DNA of 10,999 nucleotides from JANXQE01 sp035651635 (GCA_035651635.1 DASRFK010000126.1:1-10999); one strand, 5' to 3'. Shown: positions 1 to 7,765, counted from the first letter of the stretch. Notes: generated by a model from the letters alone, not told the origin. Program-made: numbers and translations.

Positions 1-1486
1 TGGTCAGCGAGTCGAAATAAAGCTGGGCGGCGGAGCCGAGTGTGAAGGTGTATTGTTGGCGTTGACCGGGCGAGTGGATGGCTCCCCCCGTGACGTTGCC
101 CAGAGTCAAAGCTTGTAGACCGTCCGTGATGGGAACCACCCTAAAAATATTGGTGCCGTTGCCGGGATCGCCGAAGTAACCATCAACCACGAGTGTATAG
201 GTCCCCGCGTTGGACAAAGTGAGGGGGCCCTGGCTATTGCCCGCGCCGGTCATAAAAATCACGGTATTGTTGGGGTCCACCAATCGCCAATAGGCATCGG
301 GCAGGTTATTGACGCCAAGGCTGTCAAAGAAAAACCTGACGCCGGTAGCAACGTTAAAACGATACAGAGCGGCCGCGCTGGCCGGATTCAGAGCGTTGGT
401 GACCGTAGTGCCGGCAGTGATGGGGGTTGCCGAGGCCAGGTCCAACATCCGGAATTGATACGAATTGGTCGCATTGCCTTGCACGTTCAATTGGTACGCT
501 CCAGCGGGCAAATTAAGCGGACCGAAGTTGTAAATGCCTCCGACGCTGTTGAGGCCGCGTTGATTTACGATAATTCCAGACGGCCCACTCAAGGTCAGCG
601 TCAGATTAGGGCTATTGGTCAACGGATCGAAAACGACACGAATCGCATTGGCCAGGGTGAAAATATACGAATTGGTCGTGTTAGCGGGCAGAATGCCGGC
701 AACCAGGTCGCCCGGGTTGATCGGCGTTCCGGTGAACGAGGCTGGCGGAACATTGCCCTCCGGGACGACGCTGAAGGAATAAGAGCCGACGCCGGTATCG
801 CCAATGTAGCCTTCGATCATCAAGGTATAGGTGCCCGCCGCTGTAAGTGAAATGGGATTCGCAGCCGTGCCAACGTCGCTGAATCCCTGGCTAAAAATCT
901 GGTTGCCGTAAGGATCCATCAGCCGCCACCAGGCGTTCGGCAAGCCGGTCCGTGAAATTTGATGAAAATAATACCGGTCGCCCGCGGTGACCGGAAACTG
1001 ATACAACACAGTTTGGTTGGCGGGCGTGCTCGGATTGGTAACCACCGTTCCCGGGGACAGTAAGGTTGCATCCGCCAAATTCACCAAACGAAAGCCATAG
1101 CCGCCGGTCGTGCCGCCGCCGCTCCTGACCGTGAGGGTGTAAGCTCCGGCTGGCAGCGTGACGGTGGGATTATTAACCGACTGCGCGTCCGAACCGGAAA
1201 ATGCCTGGTCGGTCACCACAGCGCCTTCCGGCCCGGTGAGAGACCAGGTCAGGGTCGAGGAATTGGTCAACGAGTCAAAATAAAAGCGCGAACTGGTCGC
1301 GAGATTAAATGCATAGTTGTCTCGTTGACCGGGAAACGAGATCGCGCCCATAACCAGATTGGTGGCGGTGGATTGGGCCAGGGCGTCCGAACCTGCTGCC
1401 GCAACGAATGCTGCCAGGATCCAGGATGGCCTTGGCATTAATTTTGTGAAAGGGCCAGTCGGGAGAGCTTTCGGGTGCTTCTTCAT
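1..1486 (-). CDS. Large exported beta-repeat protein, N-terminal part (partial at left edge)
   Basis: An open minus-strand frame runs from an ATG at 1486 to the window edge (495 codons, no stop). The first ~38 residues carry a basic stretch and a hydrophobic core ending in DALAQ-S, a likely signal peptidase I site, so export is inferred. A second in-frame ATG at 1438 would give a more compact signal peptide (MPRPSWILAAF...); neither start has a clear Shine-Dalgarno. The mature part is repetitive. A 'FDSLTN..L.L.GP.G' motif recurs with Asp at residues 71, 287 and 492, and a 'WRL.DP' motif with Asp at 191 and 404, each followed by 'AGTYTL...GY.GD.G...F.VVP'. The protein is therefore alternating ~105-residue beta-rich modules with a ~205-216-residue period. 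The style resembles bacterial pre-peptidase C-terminal-like beta-sandwich domains, and adhesion or carbohydrate/protein binding at the cell surface is plausible. No catalytic domain is visible in this part and the true function is unknown. Confidence 0.85.
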   Translation of the reverse strand, partial: MKKHPKALPTGPFTKLMPRPSWILAAFVAAAGSDALAQSTATNLVMGAISFPGQRDNYAFNLATSSRFYFDSLTNSSTLTWSLTGPEGAVVTDQAFSGSDAQSVNNPTVTLPAGAYTLTVRSGGGTTGGYGFRLVNLADATLLSPGTVVTNPSTPANQTVLYQFPVTAGDRYYFHQISRTGLPNAWWRLMDPYGNQIFSQGFSDVGTAANPISLTAAGTYTLMIEGYIGDTGVGSYSFSVVPEGNVPPASFTGTPINPGDLVAGILPANTTNSYIFTLANAIRVVFDPLTNSPNLTLTLSGPSGIIVNQRGLNSVGGIYNFGPLNLPAGAYQLNVQGNATNSYQFRMLDLASATPITAGTTVTNALNPASAAALYRFNVATGVRFFFDSLGVNNLPDAYWRLVDPNNTVIFMTGAGNSQGPLTLSNAGTYTLVVDGYFGDPGNGTNIFRVVPITDGLQALTLGNVTGGAIHSPGQRQQYTFTLGSAAQLYFDSLT

Positions 1487-1587
1487 ATTTGAAAGGATGC
1501 GTCTAAACGCGGTGTGCCAGTCGTTCACGCGCACTTCGGGCGCGCCAGATTCCAACCACGGTTGCCTTATTAACCCACCGGATAGCA

Positions 1588-1616
1588 TAGTTAATGATGG
1601 CTCATGGGATTGTCAA
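1588..1616 (-). promoter_or_regulatory. Candidate sigma70-type promoter for the repeat protein
   Basis: On the minus strand a perfect TTGACA (1616-1611) is followed after 17 bp by TAACTA (1593-1588). The -35 is consensus and the -10 is weak; another AT-rich hexamer, TATGCT, lies just downstream but at a poor spacing. The leader to the ATG at 1486 would be about 95 nt. It is supported only by motif and position. Confidence 0.35.
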
Positions 1617-1770
1617 GCTATAAATTCCGGGGTTTGGAGCCTTCGGCGCGCTTTGGAGGCAGGTTGTGAACTGCGTGACAGCGGCCATCAGCCCACTCGT
1701 TTTCGGATCGCTCGCGCCATAATGAGCTCAATGTGAGAATCACCCATCAAGCCGCTACTGGGCTGCCCGT

Positions 1771-1950
1771 ACGCGGATACGGATCTAATTTCCCCGCAGA
1801 TTCGGGGCGACCGCAGATGGGAAATGCGGAATGGAATGGGTTGGAGAGGCGGTGGCCAAGTAGAGAAGCGTGAACCGGGGTGGGGACGTCCTCGTCCCCA
1901 TAGCTTTGAGCTCAGCGCGGCAGGATGCGGGGACGAGACGTCCCCGCCCC
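1771..1950. repeat. Palindrome-rich intergenic repeat, copy 1
   Basis: It starts ACGCGGATACGGAT and ends GACGTCCCCGCCCC, and is about 90% identical, with a few indels, to the copy at 2126-2304 in the same orientation. It contains a short stem CCCCG..CGGGG near the start. Near the end a ~22 bp arm (1877-1899) is complementary, with one indel, to 1929-1950. Each arm is itself a small hairpin, for example GGGGACG-TCCT-CGTCCCC. It has no transposase, and looks like a non-autonomous dispersed element or a structural intergenic repeat. Confidence 0.8.
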
Positions 1951-2125
1951 TTCTTCCGCTGGCGACACCGGAGGTAGTCATGCTCGTCTGAGTAAACGCT
2001 CGCGTATCCCCTGTAGCCGGTCCCGCGGCGAAATTTCGGCGAAAAGAGCAGCCGTAATGTTCTCCAGTCTGTGCCCAATAAAGATGTCCGAAAGTGGACC
2101 GCCGGTTTGGGGGCGAAGAGGCTGG

Positions 2126-2304
2126 ACGCGAATACGGATGGATTTCCCCGCAGATTCGGGGCGACCGCAGATGGGAAAGGCGGAATGGAATGGGTTGGAG
2201 AGGCTGTGGCCAAGTGGAGAAGTGTGAACCGGGGTGGGGACGTCCTCGTCCCTACAGGCTTTGAACTCAGTTGGCAGGATGCGTGGACGAGACGTCCCCG
2301 CCCC
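2126..2304. repeat. Palindrome-rich intergenic repeat, copy 2
   Basis: Second direct copy of the 1771-1950 repeat. The inverted arms lie at 2231-2252 and about 2283-2304. Most differences from copy 1 fall in the loop between the arms and in scattered single bases, while the long central block from the CCCCGCAGATT segment to the left arm is nearly unchanged. The similarity fades within about 10 bp of both ends, which defines the unit. Confidence 0.8.
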
Positions 2305-2345
2305 TTCTTTGCTGCCCCCAAGTGAGAGCTATAATGCTTGAGGCG

Positions 2346-2362
2346 CAACCTCTTTGAGGTTG
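2346..2362 (-). terminator. Possible weak terminator hairpin after the kinase-like gene
   Basis: A perfect 7-bp inverted repeat with a 3-nt loop (CAACCTC-AAA-GAGGTTG read on the minus strand) lies 26 bp past the stop codon of the 1278-residue gene. There is no T-tract after it, so intrinsic termination is uncertain. Confidence 0.3.
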
Positions 2363-2387
2363 GTTGTTTGAGTTCGCGCAGGCCAGA

Positions 2388-5300
2388 TCACTGGCTGAAT
2401 TTTTTGAACTCCTTCATCGCGTCGGCTTTGCCGCCCAGGCCCAATGCGTAGGGGTCGCCGCTCCAGGTGGAAAAAGTGGCAACGGCGGCCTGGGCCGTTT
2501 TTGGCAAGCGATCAAACGGCGTGTATTGGTTGTCCTGGTACAGCTTTACAACTCGGTCGAAGCCTTTGTCGCCGCCGAGGTCGTTGTAAAGCTTCCATGA
2601 ACGCAGGCGCCCCACTTTGGCGATTAACTTCGGGTCAGCAGGGAGCTTGGGCGAGTTGTCCGGGCGCTGGATGACTTTTTGGAATTCTTTGTCGCCGCCG
2701 AGGGTCTTAAACTCTCGCTCCAGTGCGGCTTCGTCCGCAGGGGGCTTGGCCGGGGCATCGGCCGCTTTGGGCGCTGGCGGGGCTTTTTCCTTTTTCTTGA
2801 GGATCTCGATTTTGCGCTTCCAATTGAGGCGCAGCAGGCGGTCGGCCTGCAAATCCCACCCAAGTTTGGCGATTTCGGCATCACCGCCCAACTTATCGTA
2901 CTCAGCTCTATCCTCTTTCACGGCTTTTTCCAATGCGACGCGGGCTTTGCCCTGTTTGATCACTGCCGCGATTTCCTTGTCGAGCTGCTTTGGGGGGGCG
3001 GCCAGAACGCGTTTGAAATCGAGCGCGTAAACCTGGGCGAGCTCGGCCACGGTAAACTCGCGCGCGGCTTGCTTAAGGAACAACGCGGAGCGGCGGACAT
3101 TTTCGATATTCTCATCCGCCACCATTCCCTTGAGTTCGGGTGCGGACTTGGCGACTTCGGCGTTGGCCTGCTTCATGCCTTTGACCAGGGCGGCGGGATC
3201 GACCGCATCGATGGCCTTGAGCATTTCCGGCGTGAATTTCTGGTCAGACTGCGGCAGCTGCATCAGGCCGTTCTGGCCGGACTGGACTTGGCCGGTTTTT
3301 CCGCCTTTGGGATCGGCGGCCATGCCTGAGGAGTAAGTGTTGAATAGTTCCGTTGACGGAAAGGCGAATCCGCCGTCGATGGGCACCAGCCGTTTTTCCC
3401 CGCCGACGTCTTTGATCAAAATGTTGTCCGGGTTGCGGTCGCCCTGGAGCGTCAGGAAATCGAGCATCGCAATCTTTTGGACGTCCTCGGTTTTGATCTT
3501 GGAAACCAGGGTAGGATCTTTGGCCGCCTGTTGGATGAGATTGCCTTCATTGTCCGAGACCTGCTGGAGGGCGCCGACGCGGGATTTGGCTTTGGATTTT
3601 TCGCCCTGGGCAAAACTGTCGCTCTCGAGGCGTGCCAGGTTGGTGGGGCAGACCCCGACATCAATACCGGTCATTTCTTTGAGCTGATTGTTGAATTTGC
3701 TGGAGAGAACCTCGCGGACAACACCTTCGCCTTCTTTTCCGCCGTCTTTGACATTTTCACCCTGCTTGGGTTTGAAGATGAAAGCAGGTTTGGCGTCGCC
3801 GTTTTTGATGAAGAAGGAGTCGGACTCGCCTTTGGCGCTGGGCGGTTTGGCCGGGGTGCCAGTTTCCAGGAGCGTGCAAGCCTCAATTTGTTTGGCCTTG
3901 GTGGCCTGGGCATCGGTCCACGGCGGTTCGGGCAAGGAATCGCGGTCGAGTTTCAGTCGCAGCTTGCGAACCACACTTTGCGCCTCGCGGCATTTGTCGG
4001 CGCGCTTGGTTTCGGTCGGATCGGCCTGAGCCTGTGAATCCAGAGCGTTGAAGGCATCGAGGAAGAGAGCGGCGCGACTGGCCAATTCATCCAGGGCGGC
4101 GGCATCGGCTTTCTTCTCCGCGGCTTCCCAGGCTTTGACCACGTCAGCGAACAGCTTGGCGGTTTTTTTATCGCCGCCTTTTTCGGTTTGGGCTTTCCAT
4201 TGTTTAACGCCATTGGCGGGCAGCAAGACGTCCTTGCCGGGCAGCGCCGGCAGAGTCTTGAGGGCCCCTTGCAAACGCACGGTGTCCTCGACGGAAGCGG
4301 GAGCGCCGAGGGCGCCGCGCTTGGCGGCCAGGCCGTCGCGAATGGCGGCCATCGCTGATTCGGTCTTCTTGCCTTCGGCCAGAGCAGCCGAGGCGGCTTT
4401 CTCGACGGCTTCGGCCGCCTTCTTCAGGTTGGCAACGAGTTTTTTGTCGACCCCTTTGGCGGAGAAACGGCTCTTGATCAGGCCGGACATGAGCCCCGCC
4501 TCTTGCAAGGCGCGTTCCAAGGCGCTTGAATTGGCGCGGATTTTTTCTATGTCCTGGTTGAGATCGGTGAGAGCTTTTTCCATTGAGGCAATGCCCGTGG
4601 TGTCCACGGCGGCGGCGGCCTTCTTTTTGGCCGGCAGTTCGCGTTTGGCGTCATTCAACCTCGTGACCGGGTCGTTAATGACCGTACGCAATTTGTCCAT
4701 CGCCTCGCAGAACGAGCGGACTTCGGCGTTAGCGGCGTCGGGCGAAGCCGGGGCGGCCTTGGTATAAAGGCGAAGCTTGTTGACGATGTGGGTCACGTTT
4801 TTCGCCGCCTCGTCAGCTTCGCCGTAGGCCTGGGAGAAGCCGTCGTAGAGTTTCTCGCCGCGCCAGAACAGGTCGGTGGCTTCGAGGTTCTCTTCTTTTT
4901 TAACCCCGTTGAGCTGGGACCGGACGCTCTTCCAAGGGTTGTTAATAGCGGCGTTCCACGAGCCGAAGCTCTTGGAAAGGCGGGTTGCCGTAGCCTCCAT
5001 CTGATCGATGTCATTGCCAGCCGGAGCTGGCAAGGCTTTACCCGAGCTGGCTGTGTTCAATAGGCCGTTTGCCTGGATCAATAAAGGATCTAACTGCTGT
5101 TTAGCATCCTGGAATTGGCGAGTGGTGGCTTGCAGTTTGGCAATGAGATCGCGTATGATGGAAGGCAGCTCGAAAAGACCGGGTTCATACACTTTGACAC
5201 CGGCTTTGGCGGTAAAGGAGCCATCGGCCAAAGCCTGGATCGCGTAGTCGCGCATCTTGGCTGATTCGGCGCAAATCGTCTGGGCTTTCCGCTGCCGATC

Positions 5301-6224
5301 GGCCAGCTCGGCAGTCGCTTTTTGATGCAGCGCGGCAGCCGTGGGCGGCACGTCGGGCGCATTGACGGCCAGGCCGGCCAACTGTTGCTGCTCAGCGGTG
5401 ATCTGCGCCAGGGCCTGATCCTGCGAGGCAATGACCTTTTTAATGTCTTCCACCAGCTGTGTCATCTGGGCTGTGAGGGCATCGAATTCAATCCCGGGCG
5501 GCTTTTCCTGGCGCGACGTTTGAAGATCGATGAAGCGATTTTGCAGCGCCATAAGCTCGCCGTTGCCGGCGCGAATGGTTTCCTGAGCGGCGGCAGCCGT
5601 CTGGCTGATGACTTTTACGGCGTCGACGAGGTTGGTGGGTAGGGCCGGAGCCGGAGCCGCTTGAGCAGGCGGAGCCTGGTCGGCCGGGGCCGGGGGAACC
5701 TGGTCGACTGGAGCGGGCTGGGCGGGTTGATCGATTGGAGGCGGCGGCGGCTGGTCGGCCGGGATAGGCTGGGCTGGCGGGTCGGGTTGGACAGGCGGGG
5801 CCGGCGGCACGGGTTGATCGGGTTGGTCGGCCTGGGCTGGTTGGGCATGTTGCGCGACCGGGGCCTCCTGCTTTGGAGGTTGTTCGGCAACAAGTTCGGG
5901 AGACGGCGCAACGGCGGGCTGAGGCTGAACTGGTGGCGGTTCGACCGGCGGCGGCGGCATCTGGGCCAAGGCTTGAGCCTGTTCCAGCAGCTTCAAAGCC
6001 TGGGCGAAGCGGGTACCGGTTTTGGCCAGCTCATCGCATTCGAGCAGGGCGGTGGCGATGGCTCGACCCTGATGATGGCTGGCCAAGTCGGGATAATCCT
6101 GGTCAAATTTGGCGCGCAGCTCCTTAAATTGCTCGGCGCAACGTCTATTTTCTATGAACTCCGGCGCGACGGCCAGGCCGAGATGGACTCCGAGAAAATT
6201 CAACTGTTGAACAGTAAAAGGCAT
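2388..6224 (-). CDS. Proline-rich coiled-coil protein with PI3/PI4-kinase-like catalytic domain (1278 aa)
   Basis: Order of parts: a short helical N-domain (1-88), a Pro/Gln/Ala-rich linker (~89-196), a long Ala/Lys/Glu-rich helical or coiled-coil region (~200-790), a kinase-like domain (~801-1066), and a charged tail with three LGGD motifs (at 1112, 1175 and 1216). The kinase assignment rests on motifs in the order known for type II/gamma-like phosphatidylinositol 4-kinases: ATP-binding IFKPK (K818), GEGVVREV (E838, helix C), LQQ (886-888), catalytic loop GDRNPDN (D929, N934), metal-binding PIDGG (D950), and a C-lobe segment RRSALFLKQ (1044-1052) then FTVAEL. All key residues are present, so it may be active. 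In this fold some members phosphorylate lipids and others phosphorylate or otherwise modify proteins, so the substrate cannot be read here. No signal peptide or membrane segment is seen. The gene follows the 392-aa gene by 30 bp and its ATG has an AGGA at 6 nt. Secreted effector or intracellular signalling kinase are both possible. Confidence 0.82.
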   Translation of the reverse strand: MPFTVQQLNFLGVHLGLAVAPEFIENRRCAEQFKELRAKFDQDYPDLASHHQGRAIATALLECDELAKTGTRFAQALKLLEQAQALAQMPPPPVEPPPVQPQPAVAPSPELVAEQPPKQEAPVAQHAQPAQADQPDQPVPPAPPVQPDPPAQPIPADQPPPPPIDQPAQPAPVDQVPPAPADQAPPAQAAPAPALPTNLVDAVKVISQTAAAAQETIRAGNGELMALQNRFIDLQTSRQEKPPGIEFDALTAQMTQLVEDIKKVIASQDQALAQITAEQQQLAGLAVNAPDVPPTAAALHQKATAELADRQRKAQTICAESAKMRDYAIQALADGSFTAKAGVKVYEPGLFELPSIIRDLIAKLQATTRQFQDAKQQLDPLLIQANGLLNTASSGKALPAPAGNDIDQMEATATRLSKSFGSWNAAINNPWKSVRSQLNGVKKEENLEATDLFWRGEKLYDGFSQAYGEADEAAKNVTHIVNKLRLYTKAAPASPDAANAEVRSFCEAMDKLRTVINDPVTRLNDAKRELPAKKKAAAAVDTTGIASMEKALTDLNQDIEKIRANSSALERALQEAGLMSGLIKSRFSAKGVDKKLVANLKKAAEAVEKAASAALAEGKKTESAMAAIRDGLAAKRGALGAPASVEDTVRLQGALKTLPALPGKDVLLPANGVKQWKAQTEKGGDKKTAKLFADVVKAWEAAEKKADAAALDELASRAALFLDAFNALDSQAQADPTETKRADKCREAQSVVRKLRLKLDRDSLPEPPWTDAQATKAKQIEACTLLETGTPAKPPSAKGESDSFFIKNGDAKPAFIFKPKQGENVKDGGKEGEGVVREVLSSKFNNQLKEMTGIDVGVCPTNLARLESDSFAQGEKSKAKSRVGALQQVSDNEGNLIQQAAKDPTLVSKIKTEDVQKIAMLDFLTLQGDRNPDNILIKDVGGEKRLVPIDGGFAFPSTELFNTYSSGMAADPKGGKTGQVQSGQNGLMQLPQSDQKFTPEMLKAIDAVDPAALVKGMKQANAEVAKSAPELKGMVADENIENVRRSALFLKQAAREFTVAELAQVYALDFKRVLAAPPKQLDKEIAAVIKQGKARVALEKAVKEDRAEYDKLGGDAEIAKLGWDLQADRLLRLNWKRKIEILKKKEKAPPAPKAADAPAKPPADEAALEREFKTLGGDKEFQKVIQRPDNSPKLPADPKLIAKVGRLRSWKLYNDLGGDKGFDRVVKLYQDNQYTPFDRLPKTAQAAVATFSTWSGDPYALGLGGKADAMKEFKKFSQ

Positions 6225-6230
6225 GGCAGA

Positions 6231-6234
6231 TCCT
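6231..6234 (-). promoter_or_regulatory. Ribosome binding site supporting the kinase-like gene start
   Basis: AGGA on the minus strand lies 6 nt before the ATG at 6224, inside the 30 bp gap after the upstream stop. It supports this start and independent initiation within a shared transcript. It is one of the few clear Shine-Dalgarno motifs in the window. Confidence 0.6.
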
Positions 6235-6254
6235 GTGGGTGGTAGAGAGGGAGT

Positions 6255-7433
6255 TTAAATTCCGAACGTAGTGGAGATCTTGTTTAGGACATCTTCAACG
6301 GGTCTGCAAATGGTGAAATTCCCGAAAGGATTCGAATCCGCTACTTGGGCCAGGGGATGACTTCGCAACGCGGAGAGCTGCTTGCCAGCAAACTGCGCCA
6401 GGGCCCTGTTCTTCTCGGCCTGGCGTTCCTCGTCAGTTTCGCTGCCCGCTTCCTGAATTTTCACGATAATGGCATCGTCCATGACGCTCAGAATCGAGTT
6501 CAATCGATCGACTATGGCTTGCACCTCCTTTTTCAGTTCGGGATCGCAAGCCGCAAAGATTGCATTTTTGAGGGCAAACACTCCGTCGGCAGCGGTTTTC
6601 TTGGCGGTCCGCCAGTCCCGGGTTGTATTCATGTAGGCGGAGAGCTTCGGAGAGGGGGCCGGTGTGGGGGGCGCCACGGGAGGGGGTTGCTGTGGTACTG
6701 GCCTGGGGGAGGACGGCGAGATTGGCGAGGCGAGGCGAGCCGATAGTTGATCCAGCAGCTTATTGGCGTTATCAAAATCCCCCTTGCTCAGCAGGACATT
6801 GGCCGTCGTCAGCGTCTCCTCCTTTTTGGCCGCCAGTTCGGGCGGAGCCGGTTTGGTGCGCAACGCCTGAATTCGTTGATTCAGTTTGAACCTGGCCTCC
6901 TCGAAGGCAATCTTCTGGTCCATTTGCCGGCTCACCTGCGGGCCTGGCGCCGGTTGCGCCGGACGGTTTGGCGCCGGCTGCGGGGCTTGCGGAAGCGGCA
7001 CGGGAGGCGGTTCGGTCGCGGGGAGGATTGCCGATGATTCCGCGGCAAGATTGGCCTCCGGCAATGCTTCGTCATCGACTTCGCCCGCAGGCACGTAGAC
7101 CGGTTTAATGCCCCCGCCCAAAGTCGAAAAGTAGCGCCTAATCCTAACTCGCTTGAAGTCACTTTTCTCGGACTCGAAATTCAGTTCGTCCTCGGGCGTG
7201 AGCGAAACGAAACCTTCGGCGGTCGGCTTCGGCCCTGCCTTAAGCAGAGTCGACCTGAGGGAGGGCGCCGCATCCACGAGCACCAGTTGGAGTTTTTTCG
7301 GACCAAACTGGTACTGTTTGAAATAGAGAAAATTCTTACGGGCGTCGGGTTTCACGCCCAGCAGCGCGCGCTTCAGCAGCGCCACGTACTGTTTATGGTC
7401 TTTGAAATCGTCCGGCGAATTAAAGATAGGCAT
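6255..7433 (-). CDS. Proline-rich helical protein of unknown function, partner of the kinase-like gene (392 aa)
   Basis: I do not recognise a named family. Residues 1-120 look globular and mixed alpha/beta (MPIFNSPDDF..., then a Lys/Arg-rich RVRIRRYFSTLGGG near 95-108). Proline-rich linkers lie at ~140-167 and ~240-263. Helical segments lie at ~170-235 (with the tetratricopeptide-like phrase LLSKGDFDNANKLLDQL) and ~264-392. The C-terminal segment has a 'W..AK......ALKNAI' helix and ends with a 'DSNPFGNF' turn and a last helix. There is no signal peptide or membrane segment. Proline-rich linkers between helical blocks are shared with the downstream kinase-like protein, and the 30 bp spacing suggests one operon and a joint role, perhaps a binding partner, substrate or adaptor; that is inference. 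The start at 7433 lacks a clear Shine-Dalgarno, but a promoter-like sequence sits about 35 bp upstream. Confidence 0.8.
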   Translation of the reverse strand: MPIFNSPDDFKDHKQYVALLKRALLGVKPDARKNFLYFKQYQFGPKKLQLVLVDAAPSLRSTLLKAGPKPTAEGFVSLTPEDELNFESEKSDFKRVRIRRYFSTLGGGIKPVYVPAGEVDDEALPEANLAAESSAILPATEPPPVPLPQAPQPAPNRPAQPAPGPQVSRQMDQKIAFEEARFKLNQRIQALRTKPAPPELAAKKEETLTTANVLLSKGDFDNANKLLDQLSARLASPISPSSPRPVPQQPPPVAPPTPAPSPKLSAYMNTTRDWRTAKKTAADGVFALKNAIFAACDPELKKEVQAIVDRLNSILSVMDDAIIVKIQEAGSETDEERQAEKNRALAQFAGKQLSALRSHPLAQVADSNPFGNFTICRPVEDVLNKISTTFGI

Positions 7434-7467
7434 GGCGGTGTAAAGATTTTGCTCGTGATTCGCTTTG

Positions 7468-7497
7468 TATTTAGCACGTCCGCAGGGCCGCGCTCAA
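7468..7497 (-). promoter_or_regulatory. Candidate promoter for the two-gene kinase unit
   Basis: On the minus strand TTGAGC (7497-7492), an 18 bp spacer and TAAATA (7473-7468) make a reasonable sigma70-like match. It would give a leader of about 30 nt before the ATG at 7433. It is supported by motif and position only. Confidence 0.35.
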
Positions 7498-7531
7498 GGG
7501 TTTTTGACCACCGATTCAGAGGAATACCACC

Positions 7532-7656
7532 GATGAACACGGATAAACACGGAAAGGCAAAAAGATCTCCGAATTGGATTTCCAGAACGGCTCACAATTC
7601 AGTGACCTCCAACCAAGCAGAAAAGAGCTCTTCTTCCCTCTTTATCAGTGTTCATC
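7532..7656. repeat. Imperfect inverted repeat of the GATGAACACGGAT type
   Basis: The left arm at 7532-7553 and the right arm at 7635-7656 are complementary at 19 of 22 positions, around an ~80 bp centre. The outer flanks are also roughly complementary (CCACCG... on the left, ...CGTAGTGG on the right), so the whole element may span about 7509-7675. Short variants of GATGAACACGGATAAACACGG recur inside it. It looks like a dispersed non-coding palindromic element, with no transposase. Confidence 0.65.
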
Positions 7657-7765
7657 CCTGTCCATCCGTAGTGGAGGGATGTCTCGGTACAACAAATTTT
7701 GCCAAATGAATGACAAAAAATGTTGAGAAAAGAAGCGTCACTTCTGATTACTTCTTTTGCATAGT

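Larger units (their letters stand above)
1487..2387. other. Gene-poor interval with palindromic repeats
   Basis: About 900 bp between two minus-strand genes. The short frames here have no recognisable domain and partly encode the same peptide twice because the DNA is repeated, so no gene is called. It contains the candidate promoter at 1588-1616, two direct copies of a ~180 bp repeat, a unique ~175 bp spacer between the copies (1951-2125), and a small hairpin at 2346-2362. I see nothing recognisable in 1621-1770. Confidence 0.7.

Noticed and set aside
455..850. Plus-strand open frame of 131 aa
   Set aside because: It is antisense to the exported repeat protein, whose frame stays open over 495 codons with clear internal repeats.
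1785..2348. Minus-strand frame of 187 aa with an internally repeated peptide
   Set aside because: The repetition comes from the two DNA repeat copies; the frame is made of palindromic intergenic DNA without start signal or domain.
3377..3443. HipA-type or classical Ser/Thr kinase as identity of the catalytic domain
   Set aside because: The loop reads GDRNPDN with a later PIDGG and an FKPK lysine motif, and lacks a glycine-rich loop, HRD and DFG; the order fits PI3/PI4-kinase-like enzymes better.
5661..6245. Plus-strand open frame rich in Gly/Arg (194 aa)
   Set aside because: It is the complement of the proline-rich linker of the kinase-like protein; the Gly/Arg/Trp composition is what antisense Pro/Gln codons give.
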